Part shown: in pieces, positions 16,368 to 23,783 of the stretch
How positions within the stretch are numbered: position 1 is the first letter of the stretch
How the letters are laid out: each line of letters begins with the position of its first letter
From: JAKOWB01 sp038363005
GTDB taxonomy: Bacteria > Pseudomonadota > Alphaproteobacteria > Kiloniellales > JACOMY01
Direction of reading: 5' to 3'
NCBI GenBank assembly: GCA_038363005.1
Contig: JBBQBI010000039.1
Coordinates: 1 to 23,920, forward strand
Length of the DNA stretch: 23,920 nt
Translations under genes and position numbers: made by a program
The notes under the pieces: model-generated
Seen by the model: only the letters and a program-made list of their open reading frames with translations
Database searches by the model: none
What the model was told of the DNA's origin: nothing

Positions 16368-17822
16368 ATGGATCAGGGCCTGCTGGAACGGCTGGACGCC
16401 TTTCCCTACCGCCACCGGGTCGGCGACCTGATGCGCGCGCCGGCCTTCGCCCTGCCGGGCGGGACGACGCTGCTGGAGGCAGCGCGGGCGCTGACCGGCG
16501 ATCACCGCTCCGCCGTCGTATTACTGGATCCCGACGGGCGGCCGGACGGCATTGTCACCGAACAGGACGTGGTGCGCCTGGCCGGGGTCGAGGGTGCGGC
16601 GGCGCTGCAGCGGCAGCTTGCCAGCATCGCCACGCGGCCGGTGCAGACGGTGCCGGTGGACGCCTTTCTCTACGTCGCGCTGGGGCGCATGGACCGCCTG
16701 GGCGTGCGCCATCTGGTGGTGGTCGATGCCAATGGACGGGCCGTCGGCACGCTGTCGGCGCGCGCCGTGCTGCACAGCCGCACCTCGGCCGCCTTCAGCC
16801 TGGGCGACGGCGTCGCCGCGGCCAGCGATGGCGCCGGCCTGCGCGCGGTGCACGAGCGCCTGCCGCGCCTGGCCGATGGGCTGCTCGCCGAGGGTGTCGG
16901 CGCCGGCCAGGTGGCCGCGGTGATCAGCGCGGTGAACCGTGACCTGGCGGCGCGCGCCGTGGCGCTGGCCGAGGCCGCGGTGACCGCGACGCGCGGACCG
17001 GCGCCGGCGGCCTGGTGCTTCCTGGTGCTGGGCTCTGCCGGGCGCGGCGAGTCGCTGCTGGCGCCCGACCAGGACAACGCCCTGGTGCATGCCGGCGAGG
17101 CGGCGCGCGACGACGCTTGGTTCCAGGCCCTGAGCGAGGGCGCCGCCGACCTGCTGAACGAGGCCGGCGTGCCCTACTGCAAGGGCGGCGTGATGGCCGC
17201 GAAGCCGGCCTGGCGCCACACGCTGGCCGACTGGGGCCGGCTGATCGACAGCTGGACCACGGCGCCGCAGCCCGAACGTCTGCTATCGATCGATATCTTC
17301 TATGACTTCGTGCCGGTTGCCGGCGACCTGGCCCTGGCAAGTGCGCTGGCCGAATTGGCGCGCCGCGCCGCGTTGCAGCCGGCGCTGACCAAGGTCATGG
17401 CACTGCAGATCGCCCGGCCAGCGCCGCCGCTGGGCCTGCTCGGCGGCTTCCGCACGCAGGACGGCCGCATCGACCTGAAGCTCAACGGCCTCTATCCCCT
17501 GGTCGCCGGAGCCCGCACCCTGGCCCTGGCCGACGGCGTGGCGGCGCGCGGCACACTGCCACGCTTGGCCGCGGCACGGGCCGCCGGACGACTGAACGAC
17601 AGCGATCACGACCACTGGGTGGACGACCTGCTGCTGTTCCAGGACCTGATCCTGCGGCAGCAGGTAGCCGACCTGGGCGCCGGGCGGGCGCCAGGCAGCC
17701 GGGTCGTGGTGGAGGGCCTGGCGCCGGCCCGCCAGGCGGCTTTGAAAGCAGCGCTGAAGCGGGTGACCCAGGTGGCCGAAACCGTCACCGACGCCCTCAC
17801 CCTCGGCAAGCAGCGGCGCTGA
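16368..17822 (+). CDS. CBS-DUF294 nucleotidyltransferase-like protein
   Basis: A 484-residue cytosolic protein. Two CBS domains (about 18-75 and 80-140) bear the usual VVLLDPDGRPDGIVTEQD and HLVVVDANGRAVGTLS blocks and probably bind an adenine nucleotide. They are followed by a DUF294 nucleotidyltransferase domain with GSAGRGES (222-229) and the metal-binding pair Asp234/Asp236 in PDQDN. A DUF294 C-terminal substrate-binding helical domain completes it (about 330-480). The domain is related to GlnD uridylyltransferase, so it may transfer a nucleotide to a protein or other acceptor; the target is unknown. The ATG has GGAGGGGG (16358-16365) and is 12 nt after the exonuclease stop. A terminator-like hairpin follows the gene. 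All catalytic signature residues are present. Confidence 0.9.
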   Translation: MDQGLLERLDAFPYRHRVGDLMRAPAFALPGGTTLLEAARALTGDHRSAVVLLDPDGRPDGIVTEQDVVRLAGVEGAAALQRQLASIATRPVQTVPVDAFLYVALGRMDRLGVRHLVVVDANGRAVGTLSARAVLHSRTSAAFSLGDGVAAASDGAGLRAVHERLPRLADGLLAEGVGAGQVAAVISAVNRDLAARAVALAEAAVTATRGPAPAAWCFLVLGSAGRGESLLAPDQDNALVHAGEAARDDAWFQALSEGAADLLNEAGVPYCKGGVMAAKPAWRHTLADWGRLIDSWTTAPQPERLLSIDIFYDFVPVAGDLALASALAELARRAALQPALTKVMALQIARPAPPLGLLGGFRTQDGRIDLKLNGLYPLVAGARTLALADGVAARGTLPRLAAARAAGRLNDSDHDHWVDDLLLFQDLILRQQVADLGAGRAPGSRVVVEGLAPARQAALKAALKRVTQVAETVTDALTLGKQRR

Positions 17823-17844
17823 CCGCCGATCCCGGAAAAGAAGA

Positions 17845-17876
17845 AAGGCGGAGGTCGCTTGCGCGTCCTCCGCCTT
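17845..17876 (+). terminator. Terminator-like hairpin after the CBS-DUF294 gene
   Basis: AAGGCGGAGG (17845-17854) and CCTCCGCCTT (17867-17876) form a perfect 10-bp stem with a 12-nt loop, 23 nt past the stop codon. The arms end in AA/TT with A-rich sequence before, a layout typical of an intrinsic terminator, though the T-tract is short. It would isolate the plus-strand run from the sensor kinase gene. Confidence 0.7.
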
Positions 17877-18110
17877 AGGAAAGAGCAGGAGGGTCTTGCG
17901 ACCACCCCTGCCGGGGTCACTCGTGGCGGCGCTGCAAGCCGCCGGCTGTCTGTCGCGCCCGGTCGCCGTTTGGCATATCGCTCGGGCCTGTTCGCTTGTC
18001 ATACTATGGGTGGTAGGGACGTCAGGCGCCCCCTACTTTGGTCGTGATCCGCACTGTATGCAGCGGCGGGTCGCGCCGGGACGCCGTGACCGGGGGGGAC
18101 GGGAACACCG
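17877..18110 (+). promoter_or_regulatory. Upstream region of the CrbS-like kinase gene
   Basis: About 230 bp without a gene, lower in GC around 17970-18060, expected to hold the kinase promoter. It contains CTTGTCATA (17995-18003), similar to the CTTGTTATG repeats upstream of the symporter. It also contains a 6-bp inverted repeat, GTAGGG (18013-18018) and CCCTAC (18031-18036), 12 nt apart. TACTATGGG near 18003 could contribute to a -10 box. No site can be assigned to a known regulator by eye. Confidence 0.35.
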
Positions 18111-21100
18111 ATGCAGGACTGGCTCCTGCTGCTCATATCGCTGGCCTATATCGGCCTGCTGTTCGCCATCGCCTTTCTCGGCGACCGCCATCCCAAGGGG
18201 TGGCCGGGGCTGGCGGGCAAGCCGGCGGTCTATGCCCTGTCGCTGGCCATCTACTGCACCTCCTGGACCTTCTACGGCAGCGTCGGGCGGGCGGCGACCC
18301 AGGGTCCCGACTTCATCCTCATCTACATCGGGCCGATCCTGGTGGTGACGCTGGGCTATCCGTTGCTGACCCGCATGGTGGCGTTGGCCAAGCGGCACAA
18401 CATCACCTCGATCGCCGACTTCGTCGGCTCGCGCTACGGCAAGAGCCGCTCGGTCGCCGGGCTGGTCACGGTGATCAGCGCCATTGGCGTGCTGCCCTAC
18501 ATCGCGCTGCAGCTCAAGGCGATCTCCAGCACCTTCGACGCACTCAGCGGCGGCGTCGGTAACGGCGCGCCGGCCGGCTTTCCCGATAGCGCCTTCGCGC
18601 TGGCCATCATGCTGGCGATCTTCACCATCCTGTTCGGCATCCGCGCCGTGCAGGCGACCGAGCAGCACCGCGGCATGATGCTGGCCATCGCCTTCGAGTC
18701 GCTGGTCAAGCTGGCCGCCTTCCTGGCCGCCGGCTTCTTCGTCTGGGATGTGGTGCGCACGCCGGGGCAGAGCTTCCTGGCGCAGATCGAGGCCAACCCG
18801 GCCGTGGTGGAGCGGCTGGCCGGCGCCAGCCCCGATGCCAACTGGCTGGTGCTGGTGCTGCTGTCGGGCGCCGCCTTCCTCTGCCTGCCGCGCCAGTTCC
18901 ACGTCGGCGTGGTCGAGCACGACCACGAGAAGAACCTGCGCTGGGCGCGCTGGATGTTCCCGCTCTACCTGGTGGCCATCAACCTCTTCGTCGTGCCGAT
19001 CGCCGCCGGCGGCCTGCTGCTGGCGCCGGCCGATGCCAACCCGGACCTCTACGTGCTGTCGCTGCCGATGCAGCACGGCGACCACCTGCTGTCGCTGCTG
19101 GTCTACATCGGCGGTCTGTCGGCGGCGACCTCAATGGTGATCGTTGCCTGCCTGGCGCTGTCGATCATGATCTCCAACGAGATCGTGGTGCCCTTCTTGT
19201 TGCGCGGCCGGCAGCAGGACGGCCAGGACCTGGGCCGCAAGGTGCTGGCGGCACGCCGCGTCGCGGTGGTGGCGATCCTCTTCGCCGCCTATGCCTACAA
19301 CCGCTCGATCGCCGAGGCGCTGCCGCTGGTCTCGCTCGGCCTGATCTCCTTCGCCGCGGTGGCACAGGTGGCGCCGGCCCTGCTGCTCGGCCTGTTCTGG
19401 CGTCGCGCGCATCGCCACGGCGTGGTCGCCGGCCTGATCGGCGGCTTCGCGGTCTGGGCCTGGGCACTGCTGCTGCCCTCGCTGCTGGGCAATCGTGGCG
19501 ACCTGCTGTCGCAGCTCTGGCCGGCGCTGGGCGCCGGCCTCAATCCGCTGTCGCAGGGCGTGCTCGCCAGCCTGGGGGTGAACCTGCTGCTGCTGGTCGG
19601 TGGTTCGCTGCTGGCGCGCGACCGCACCCGCGACCTGGAGCAGGCCCGCACCTTCGTCGCCAGCGGCACGGCGGCCAGCGACCACGGCGCGGTCCGCGGC
19701 CGGCCGCTGCTGCCGATCGCCGACCTGAAGCAGGTGGTCGGCCGCTTCATCGGCGGCGAGCAGGCCGAGCGCGCCTTCGCCGGGCAGGAGGAGGGGCCGG
19801 CCGCGGCGGCCTTCGCCGAGCGCCTGATCTCCGGCGTCATCGGCGCTGCCTCGGCGCGCATCGTGCTGGCCTCGCTGGGCCCGGCACCGCGGCTTTCGGC
19901 GCGCAGCGCGCGGGCCATCATCGACCAGGCCGGCGAGGCCATCGCGCACAACTTCGAACTGCTGCGCACCACGCTGGATCACGTCAGCCAGGGCATTGGC
20001 GTGTTCGACGGCGAGGGTCGCCTGGCGACCTGGAACGACCGTTTCTTCGAACTGCTGCGGCTGCCTGCCGAGCTGGCCGCGGTGGGCCAGCCGGGCCAGC
20101 GCCTGGCCGCCGCCGGCGCCGCCGAGATTGCCCCGCTGCTGGCCAACCCCGGCGGTGGTCACGCCGCGGTCAGCGAGGTGGATTTCCCCGACGGCGGCGC
20201 GCTGGAACTGCGGCTGGATCCGCTGCCCGGCGGTGGGCTGTCGCTCACCGCCACCGACATCACCGAGCGGCGCCAGGCCGAGATGCAGCTGCGCCAGGCC
20301 AAGGAAACGCTGGAGCGCAGCGTCGAGGAGCGCACCGCCGACCTGACCAAGCTGGTGGCCGAGCTGGACGGCGCGCGCGCCGCCGCCGAGGCCGCCAACC
20401 TGGGCAAGACCCGCTTCATCGCCGCCGCCAGCCACGACCTGCTGCAGCCGCTGCATGCCGCGCGCCTCTTCGCCTCGGCGCTGGCGGAGCGGCAGCGCGA
20501 CGAACCGCTGGTCGGCAAGATCGACCAGGGGCTGGGCGCGGTCGAAGCGCTGCTCGACACGCTGCTCGACATCTCGCGCCTCGATAGCGGCCAGTGGAAG
20601 GCCGAGCCGCGGCCCATGCTGCTGCAGCCGCTGATCGGCTCGCTGGTGACCGCGCTGGCGCCGCTGGCGGCGCGGCGCGGCATCACGCTGGTCGCGGTGC
20701 CGACCCGCCTGGCGGTGGCCAGCGATCCGCAGCTGCTGCGCCGCGTGCTGCAGAACCTGCTGTCGAATGCGATCCGCTACAGCGACCCGTCGCGGCCCCG
20801 CGCCCGCGTGGTGATCGGCGTGCGCCGGCGCGGGCTGGAGGACTGCGAGCTGCAGGTCTGGGACAGCGGCCCCGGCATTCCTGAGGCCGAGCGCGACCGG
20901 GTGTTCGACGAATTCGTGCGCCTGGTGCCGGGCGGCGGCGAGGCCGCCGACCGCGGCCTGGGACTGGGCCTGGCCATCGTGCGGCGCATCTGCCTGCTGC
21001 TGGGCCACGGCGTGAACCTGCTGTCCAGGCCGGAGCGCGGCGCGGTCTTCGGTATCCGCCTGCCGCTGGCGCCAGCGCCGGTCGAGGAACGCCGCGAGGC

Positions 21101-21569
21101 ACCGACACCGCGCTGGGGCGAGCACGGCATCGTCGGCGCCCGGGTGCTGGTGGTGGACGATGAGCCGACGGTGCGCGAGGCCTCGACCGCGCTGCTGGCC
21201 GGTTGGGGCTGCCAGCCGGCGACCGCGGCCGACGGTGCCACCGCCCTGGCCCTGGCGGCGGGCCGGCCGCCCGACGTGCTGCTGGTCGACCTTGACCTCG
21301 GCCCTGGCCCCGACGGCCTGGCGGTGATCGAGGCGCTGCGCCGCGAGGCCGGCTGGAGCGTACCAGCGGCACTGGTCACCGCGGCGCGCGACGAGCGGCT
21401 GCGCCGTCGTGCCCGGCAGTCGGGCGTCGAGTTGCTGAGCAAGCCACTGCGGCCTGCGGCACTGCGCGCCTTCCTGGGTCAGGCCTGCCGCATCGCCGAC
21501 AATCGCCGCCGCCCGGGGCCGGCGGACTCCAGCGCCCTGGCGATCACGGGTCCGGTCGCAGGTCGATGA
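18111..21569 (+). CDS. crbS: Hybrid sensor kinase with SLC5 transporter domain (CrbS-like)
   Basis: A 1152-residue inner-membrane kinase. Residues 1-510 form an SSS/SLC5 transporter-like domain (about 13 helices). About 525-600 fits the STAC linker domain, about 615-725 is a PAS domain (LLRTTLDHVSQGIGVFD), and a coiled coil runs to 770. The kinase core has the H-box SHDLLQPLHAARLF (His775), N-box LQNLLSNAIRYS (Asn886), DSGPGIP and GLGLGLAIVRR. A C-terminal receiver has Asp1016/Asp1017, phospho-acceptor Asp1060 and Lys1111. CrbS proteins sense acetate-related state and, with CrbR, induce acetate assimilation. CbrA is a relative but pairs with an NtrC-type regulator; here the neighbour is LuxR-type, which favours CrbS. 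The gene overlaps the convergent regulator by 26 nt at their 3' ends. Confidence 0.9.
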   Translation: MQDWLLLLISLAYIGLLFAIAFLGDRHPKGWPGLAGKPAVYALSLAIYCTSWTFYGSVGRAATQGPDFILIYIGPILVVTLGYPLLTRMVALAKRHNITSIADFVGSRYGKSRSVAGLVTVISAIGVLPYIALQLKAISSTFDALSGGVGNGAPAGFPDSAFALAIMLAIFTILFGIRAVQATEQHRGMMLAIAFESLVKLAAFLAAGFFVWDVVRTPGQSFLAQIEANPAVVERLAGASPDANWLVLVLLSGAAFLCLPRQFHVGVVEHDHEKNLRWARWMFPLYLVAINLFVVPIAAGGLLLAPADANPDLYVLSLPMQHGDHLLSLLVYIGGLSAATSMVIVACLALSIMISNEIVVPFLLRGRQQDGQDLGRKVLAARRVAVVAILFAAYAYNRSIAEALPLVSLGLISFAAVAQVAPALLLGLFWRRAHRHGVVAGLIGGFAVWAWALLLPSLLGNRGDLLSQLWPALGAGLNPLSQGVLASLGVNLLLLVGGSLLARDRTRDLEQARTFVASGTAASDHGAVRGRPLLPIADLKQVVGRFIGGEQAERAFAGQEEGPAAAAFAERLISGVIGAASARIVLASLGPAPRLSARSARAIIDQAGEAIAHNFELLRTTLDHVSQGIGVFDGEGRLATWNDRFFELLRLPAELAAVGQPGQRLAAAGAAEIAPLLANPGGGHAAVSEVDFPDGGALELRLDPLPGGGLSLTATDITERRQAEMQLRQAKETLERSVEERTADLTKLVAELDGARAAAEAANLGKTRFIAAASHDLLQPLHAARLFASALAERQRDEPLVGKIDQGLGAVEALLDTLLDISRLDSGQWKAEPRPMLLQPLIGSLVTALAPLAARRGITLVAVPTRLAVASDPQLLRRVLQNLLSNAIRYSDPSRPRARVVIGVRRRGLEDCELQVWDSGPGIPEAERDRVFDEFVRLVPGGGEAADRGLGLGLAIVRRICLLLGHGVNLLSRPERGAVFGIRLPLAPAPVEERREAPTPRWGEHGIVGARVLVVDDEPTVREASTALLAGWGCQPATAADGATALALAAGRPPDVLLVDLDLGPGPDGLAVIEALRREAGWSVPAALVTAARDERLRRRARQSGVELLSKPLRPAALRAFLGQACRIADNRRRPGPADSSALAITGPVAGR

Positions 21570-22206
21570 GCCGGGCGGCGATCACCGCCTGGGTCCGGCT
21601 GTTGACCCCCAGCTTGCGCAGGATGGCGGTGACATGCGCCTTCACCGTCGGCTCGCTGACCTGCAGGGCATAGGCGATCTGCTTGTTCGGCAGGCCCTGG
21701 GAAATCATCGACAGCACCTTCAGCTGCTGCGGCGTCAGCTCGCGCGCGCGGTCGGCGATCTCGTCCGCCGCCGCGGCCTCGCTTTCGGGCGGCAGCCAGA
21801 TCTCGCCGTCAAGGATCTGCCGGATCGCCTGGGCGATGACCTCCAGCGGCGCCGACTTGGGCAGGAAGCCGGCGGCGCCGATCTCGATGGCGCGGCGCAT
21901 CACCGCCGGGTCGCTGGTGGCCGAGACGATGGCCACCGGCAGGGCCGGTTCGGCGGCGCGCAGGGCGGCCAGCCCGGTGAAGCCGTCCATCCCCGGCATG
22001 TTGAGATCGAGCAGCACCAAGTCGATCGGCCCGACCTCGCCGATCAGCGCCAGCGCCTCCGGCAGGCTGGCGGCCTCCAGCACGCGGACGCCGGCGATGG
22101 CCTGCTGCAGCGCATGGCGCAACGCATCGCGCACTAGCGGATGGTCGTCCGCCACCACGATGGTTACCGCCGCCACCTCGCCCGCTGAGTCCTTCACCCG
22201 GTCCAT
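21544..22206 (-). CDS. crbR: NarL/LuxR-type response regulator (CrbR-like)
   Basis: A 220-residue response regulator. The receiver domain has acidic residues Asp20/Asp21, phospho-acceptor Asp67 in LLDLNMPGMDG and Lys117. The C-terminal LuxR-type helix-turn-helix (about 157-215) begins LTPQQLKVLSMISQGLPNKQIAYAL and ends VKAHVTAILRKLGVNSRTQAV. Convergent overlap with the CrbS-like kinase gene and the LuxR-type output fit CrbR, the activator of acs and other acetate genes (ErdR/AgmR-type in pseudomonads). The ATG at 22206 has only a weak purine stretch (AGGCTGGG) upstream. A later start is unlikely because the receiver begins at VTIVVADD. Because it is convergent with the kinase gene, it must have its own promoter in 22207-22339. 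Confidence 0.88.
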   Translation of the reverse strand: MDRVKDSAGEVAAVTIVVADDHPLVRDALRHALQQAIAGVRVLEAASLPEALALIGEVGPIDLVLLDLNMPGMDGFTGLAALRAAEPALPVAIVSATSDPAVMRRAIEIGAAGFLPKSAPLEVIAQAIRQILDGEIWLPPESEAAAADEIADRARELTPQQLKVLSMISQGLPNKQIAYALQVSEPTVKAHVTAILRKLGVNSRTQAVIAARLIDLRPDP

Positions 22207-22339
22207 CGTCGCCCAGCCTAGTGTGTTTCGCCGCCTGGCGGAAACCGCCGCCGGCCATCCAGTACCGCGAATCTATCGCAATTCGGGTCGGGCAATCAGG
22301 GGCGATGCGGCGTGGGCTCAGTCGGCGACGTTGCGCGCC
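22207..22339. promoter_or_regulatory. Upstream region of the CrbR-like gene
   Basis: These 133 bp lie between the regulator start and the stop of the same-strand piuC-like gene. They hold a bulged hairpin (TTTCGCC, GCCT, GGCGGAAA, around 22228-22246) that could end piuC transcription. An AT-richer patch at 22265-22285 with CGAAT and ATTCG half-sites 8 bp apart could belong to the crbR promoter. No CTTGTTATG-like site is seen here. Confidence 0.3.
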
Positions 22340-23011
22340 TCAGGTCTCCGCCCACATGCGCAGCAGGTTCGAATAGGCCTTGAAGGCGAGGTCTGTCTCC
22401 GCCGCGTCGGGCGCGGTCTTGTGCAGGAAGGTGCGGATGCTGTCGAGCTCCGCCAGCAGCTCGCGGCGCGACGGGTCGCGGATGTAGGACTCCATCCAGG
22501 TCACCGCGGCAATCCGCTCGCCCTGGGTGACCGGGTTGACGCGGTGCAGGGTGGAGGCCGGGTAGATCACCGCCGAGCCGGCCGGCAGCTTGATCTCCTG
22601 CGCCCCCCAGGGGCTATCGAAGTGCAGCTCGCCGCCCTCGTAGCTGTCCGGTGCGGAGAGGAACAGCGTCATCGCCAGGTCGCTGCGATCCTTGCGGTCA
22701 CGGCCCATCAGCGGGTCGTCGACATGCATGCCATATTGCATGCCCGGCTTGTAGCGGCTGATCAGGATCGGCCGGATCGACTTGGCGAAGGCGGCGGTGC
22801 GGAAGCCGGAATGCTTCTTGATCTGCGCCAGGATCAACTCGCGGTTGGCCGCCAGGCCCGGCGCGTCCTTCTTCATCTGCTCGTTGGCCTTGACCAGCTT
22901 GGCGCGATAGCCGGCGGTGCTCTTGCCGTCCTCAAAGCCCTCGTCGGCGATGCGCGCCAGCACGTCGCGCACCTGTGCCTGGCTCAGGACGTTGTCGAGG
23001 ATGCACAGCAT
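22340..23011 (-). CDS. piuC: Fe(II)/2-oxoglutarate PKHD-type hydroxylase (PiuC/YbiX)
   Basis: A 223-residue iron- and 2-oxoglutarate-dependent dioxygenase of the PiuC/YbiX group. The metal ligands are His96 and Asp98 (MHVDDP) and His156 (LHRVNP), and Arg166 (GERIAAVTW) binds 2-oxoglutarate. The spacing and the opening MLCILDNVLS match the family. PiuC genes usually sit by TonB siderophore receptors and respond to iron. No receptor or Fur box is seen next to this one, so the substrate is open. A strong GGGAGGG lies upstream of the ATG at 23011. The protein is cytosolic. A secreted RT0821-like gene precedes it on the same strand with a 29-nt gap. Confidence 0.93.
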   Translation of the reverse strand: MLCILDNVLSQAQVRDVLARIADEGFEDGKSTAGYRAKLVKANEQMKKDAPGLAANRELILAQIKKHSGFRTAAFAKSIRPILISRYKPGMQYGMHVDDPLMGRDRKDRSDLAMTLFLSAPDSYEGGELHFDSPWGAQEIKLPAGSAVIYPASTLHRVNPVTQGERIAAVTWMESYIRDPSRRELLAELDSIRTFLHKTAPDAAETDLAFKAYSNLLRMWAET

Positions 23012-23040
23012 CGAACCCTCCCGGTGACCCCCGTCGCCCG

Positions 23041-23397
23041 TCAGCCCTTAGTGTTGAGCGGCACCCATTGCCCGTCGCTGGGGCGGCGGCAGGCGGTGAA
23101 GACCCGCGCCTCGGCGCCAGCGGGCGTGACAATGGCCTCCTGGTATTCGCGGCAGAAGGTACCAGACTTGATCTTGAAGGTCCGCTGGGGCGTGACGTAG
23201 CCGCCGACGCCGCTGGCCGCATTGTGCCAGTGCCGGGTTTCCTGGCTGGGCGCCGTTTCCAGCGCCGTCTGCACGGTGGCTGTGGCACGCGCCTGGTCCT
23301 CCACGGCGAGCGTGGCATAGAGCGGATTGCCCCCCGCCCAGGCGGGGGTTGCCAGCAGCAGACAGAGGGTGAGCAGGCAGCGCGGCCGAAGCAGCAT
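23041..23397 (-). CDS. Secreted RT0821/Lpp0805-like surface protein
   Basis: A 118-residue exported protein. The signal peptide LLTLCLLLATPAWA ends at about residue 21 with an AWA cleavage site. The mature part has the C-terminal pattern of RT0821/Lpp0805-type (17-kDa antigen-like) surface proteins: RHWHNAASGVGGYVTPQRTF, then SGTFCREYQ, and FTACRRPSDGQWVPL with the paired cysteines. The glycine-zipper domain often found in longer relatives is absent, so this is a short form. The role of the domain is unknown; it is found in the envelope of alphaproteobacteria and others. The stop of a Gly/Ser/Asp-rich frame lies 8 nt upstream. Confidence 0.75.
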   Translation of the reverse strand: MLLRPRCLLTLCLLLATPAWAGGNPLYATLAVEDQARATATVQTALETAPSQETRHWHNAASGVGGYVTPQRTFKIKSGTFCREYQEAIVTPAGAEARVFTACRRPSDGQWVPLNTKG

Positions 23398-23405
23398 GCG
23401 GCTGG

Positions 23406-23780
23406 CTACTCCCAGCCCGAGGAAATGGCCTTGCCCTCTTCCTCCGGCGAGAGGTCGGGGCCTACCGGTTCCAGGTCGCCGAACTCGCCGCCGTCGTCGC
23501 CGGACTGGCCGCTCGCGCTGCCATCGTCGCCCGAATCGCTGCTCTCGCTGCTGTCGTCGTCACCGCCTTCGCTGCCGCTGCTACCGCTGCTACCGCTGCT
23601 ACCGCTCTCGCTGCCGCCATCGTCGCCGCCTTCGCCCGAGCTGCCGGAATCCGAACCGCCCGAACCGGAACCGCCGCCGCCGGAACTGCCGCCCTCGCCG
23701 CCAGACCCGCCGCCAGACCCGCCGGACCCGCCGCCAGACCCACCGCCGTCGCCATCTCCGTCGCCATCTCCGTCGCCATC
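23406..23780 (-). pseudogene. Start-less Gly/Ser/Asp-rich reading frame
   Basis: A 124-codon frame, open from just after a TGA (23781-23783) to TAG (23406-23408), has no ATG, GTG or TTG start. It encodes DGDGDG repeats, then Gly/Ser/Asp/Glu-rich low-complexity sequence, and ends with an ordinary-looking tail, GDLEPVGPDLSPEEEG and then SSGWE. The third codon position is almost all C or G, which supports this frame as once coding. The acidic, flexible composition suggests the C-terminal part of an exported or surface protein that has lost its 5' end. In the next frame an ORF beginning MATEMATEMATAV has a start but only repetitive Ala-rich sequence and is probably not real. The tail stops 8 nt before the RT0821-like gene, as in an operon. 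Confidence 0.55.
23578..23604. repeat. Three tandem 9-bp repeats
   Basis: CTGCTACCG is repeated three times without change. On the minus strand it encodes Gly-Ser-Ser units within the low-complexity frame 23406-23780. Such short repeats can change copy number by slippage in whole codons. Confidence 0.8.
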
Positions 23781-23782
23781 TC
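23747..23782. repeat. Three tandem 12-bp repeats
   Basis: CGTCGCCATCTC is repeated three times exactly. On the minus strand it encodes Asp-Gly-Asp-Gly in the 23406-23780 frame and abuts the TGA that closes that frame upstream. It marks the junction between the repeat-coded low-complexity region and the palindrome-rich right edge. Confidence 0.85.
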
Positions 23783-23783
23783 A

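Noticed and set aside
19131..21125. 664-codon minus-strand frame opposite the kinase gene
   Set aside because: It mirrors the kinase coding frame, is Gln/Arg/Ala-rich and low in structure, and the plus-strand gene has every expected kinase motif.
23462..23779. 105-codon minus-strand ORF starting MATEMATEMATAV
   Set aside because: It has a start codon but is a frame-shifted reading of the 12-bp repeats and the Gly/Ser/Asp frame, giving only Ala/Thr-rich repeats with no natural tail.
23747..23782. Tandem repeats as a possible CRISPR array
   Set aside because: The repeats are 12 bp and directly adjacent with no spacers; this is a short coding-type tandem repeat.
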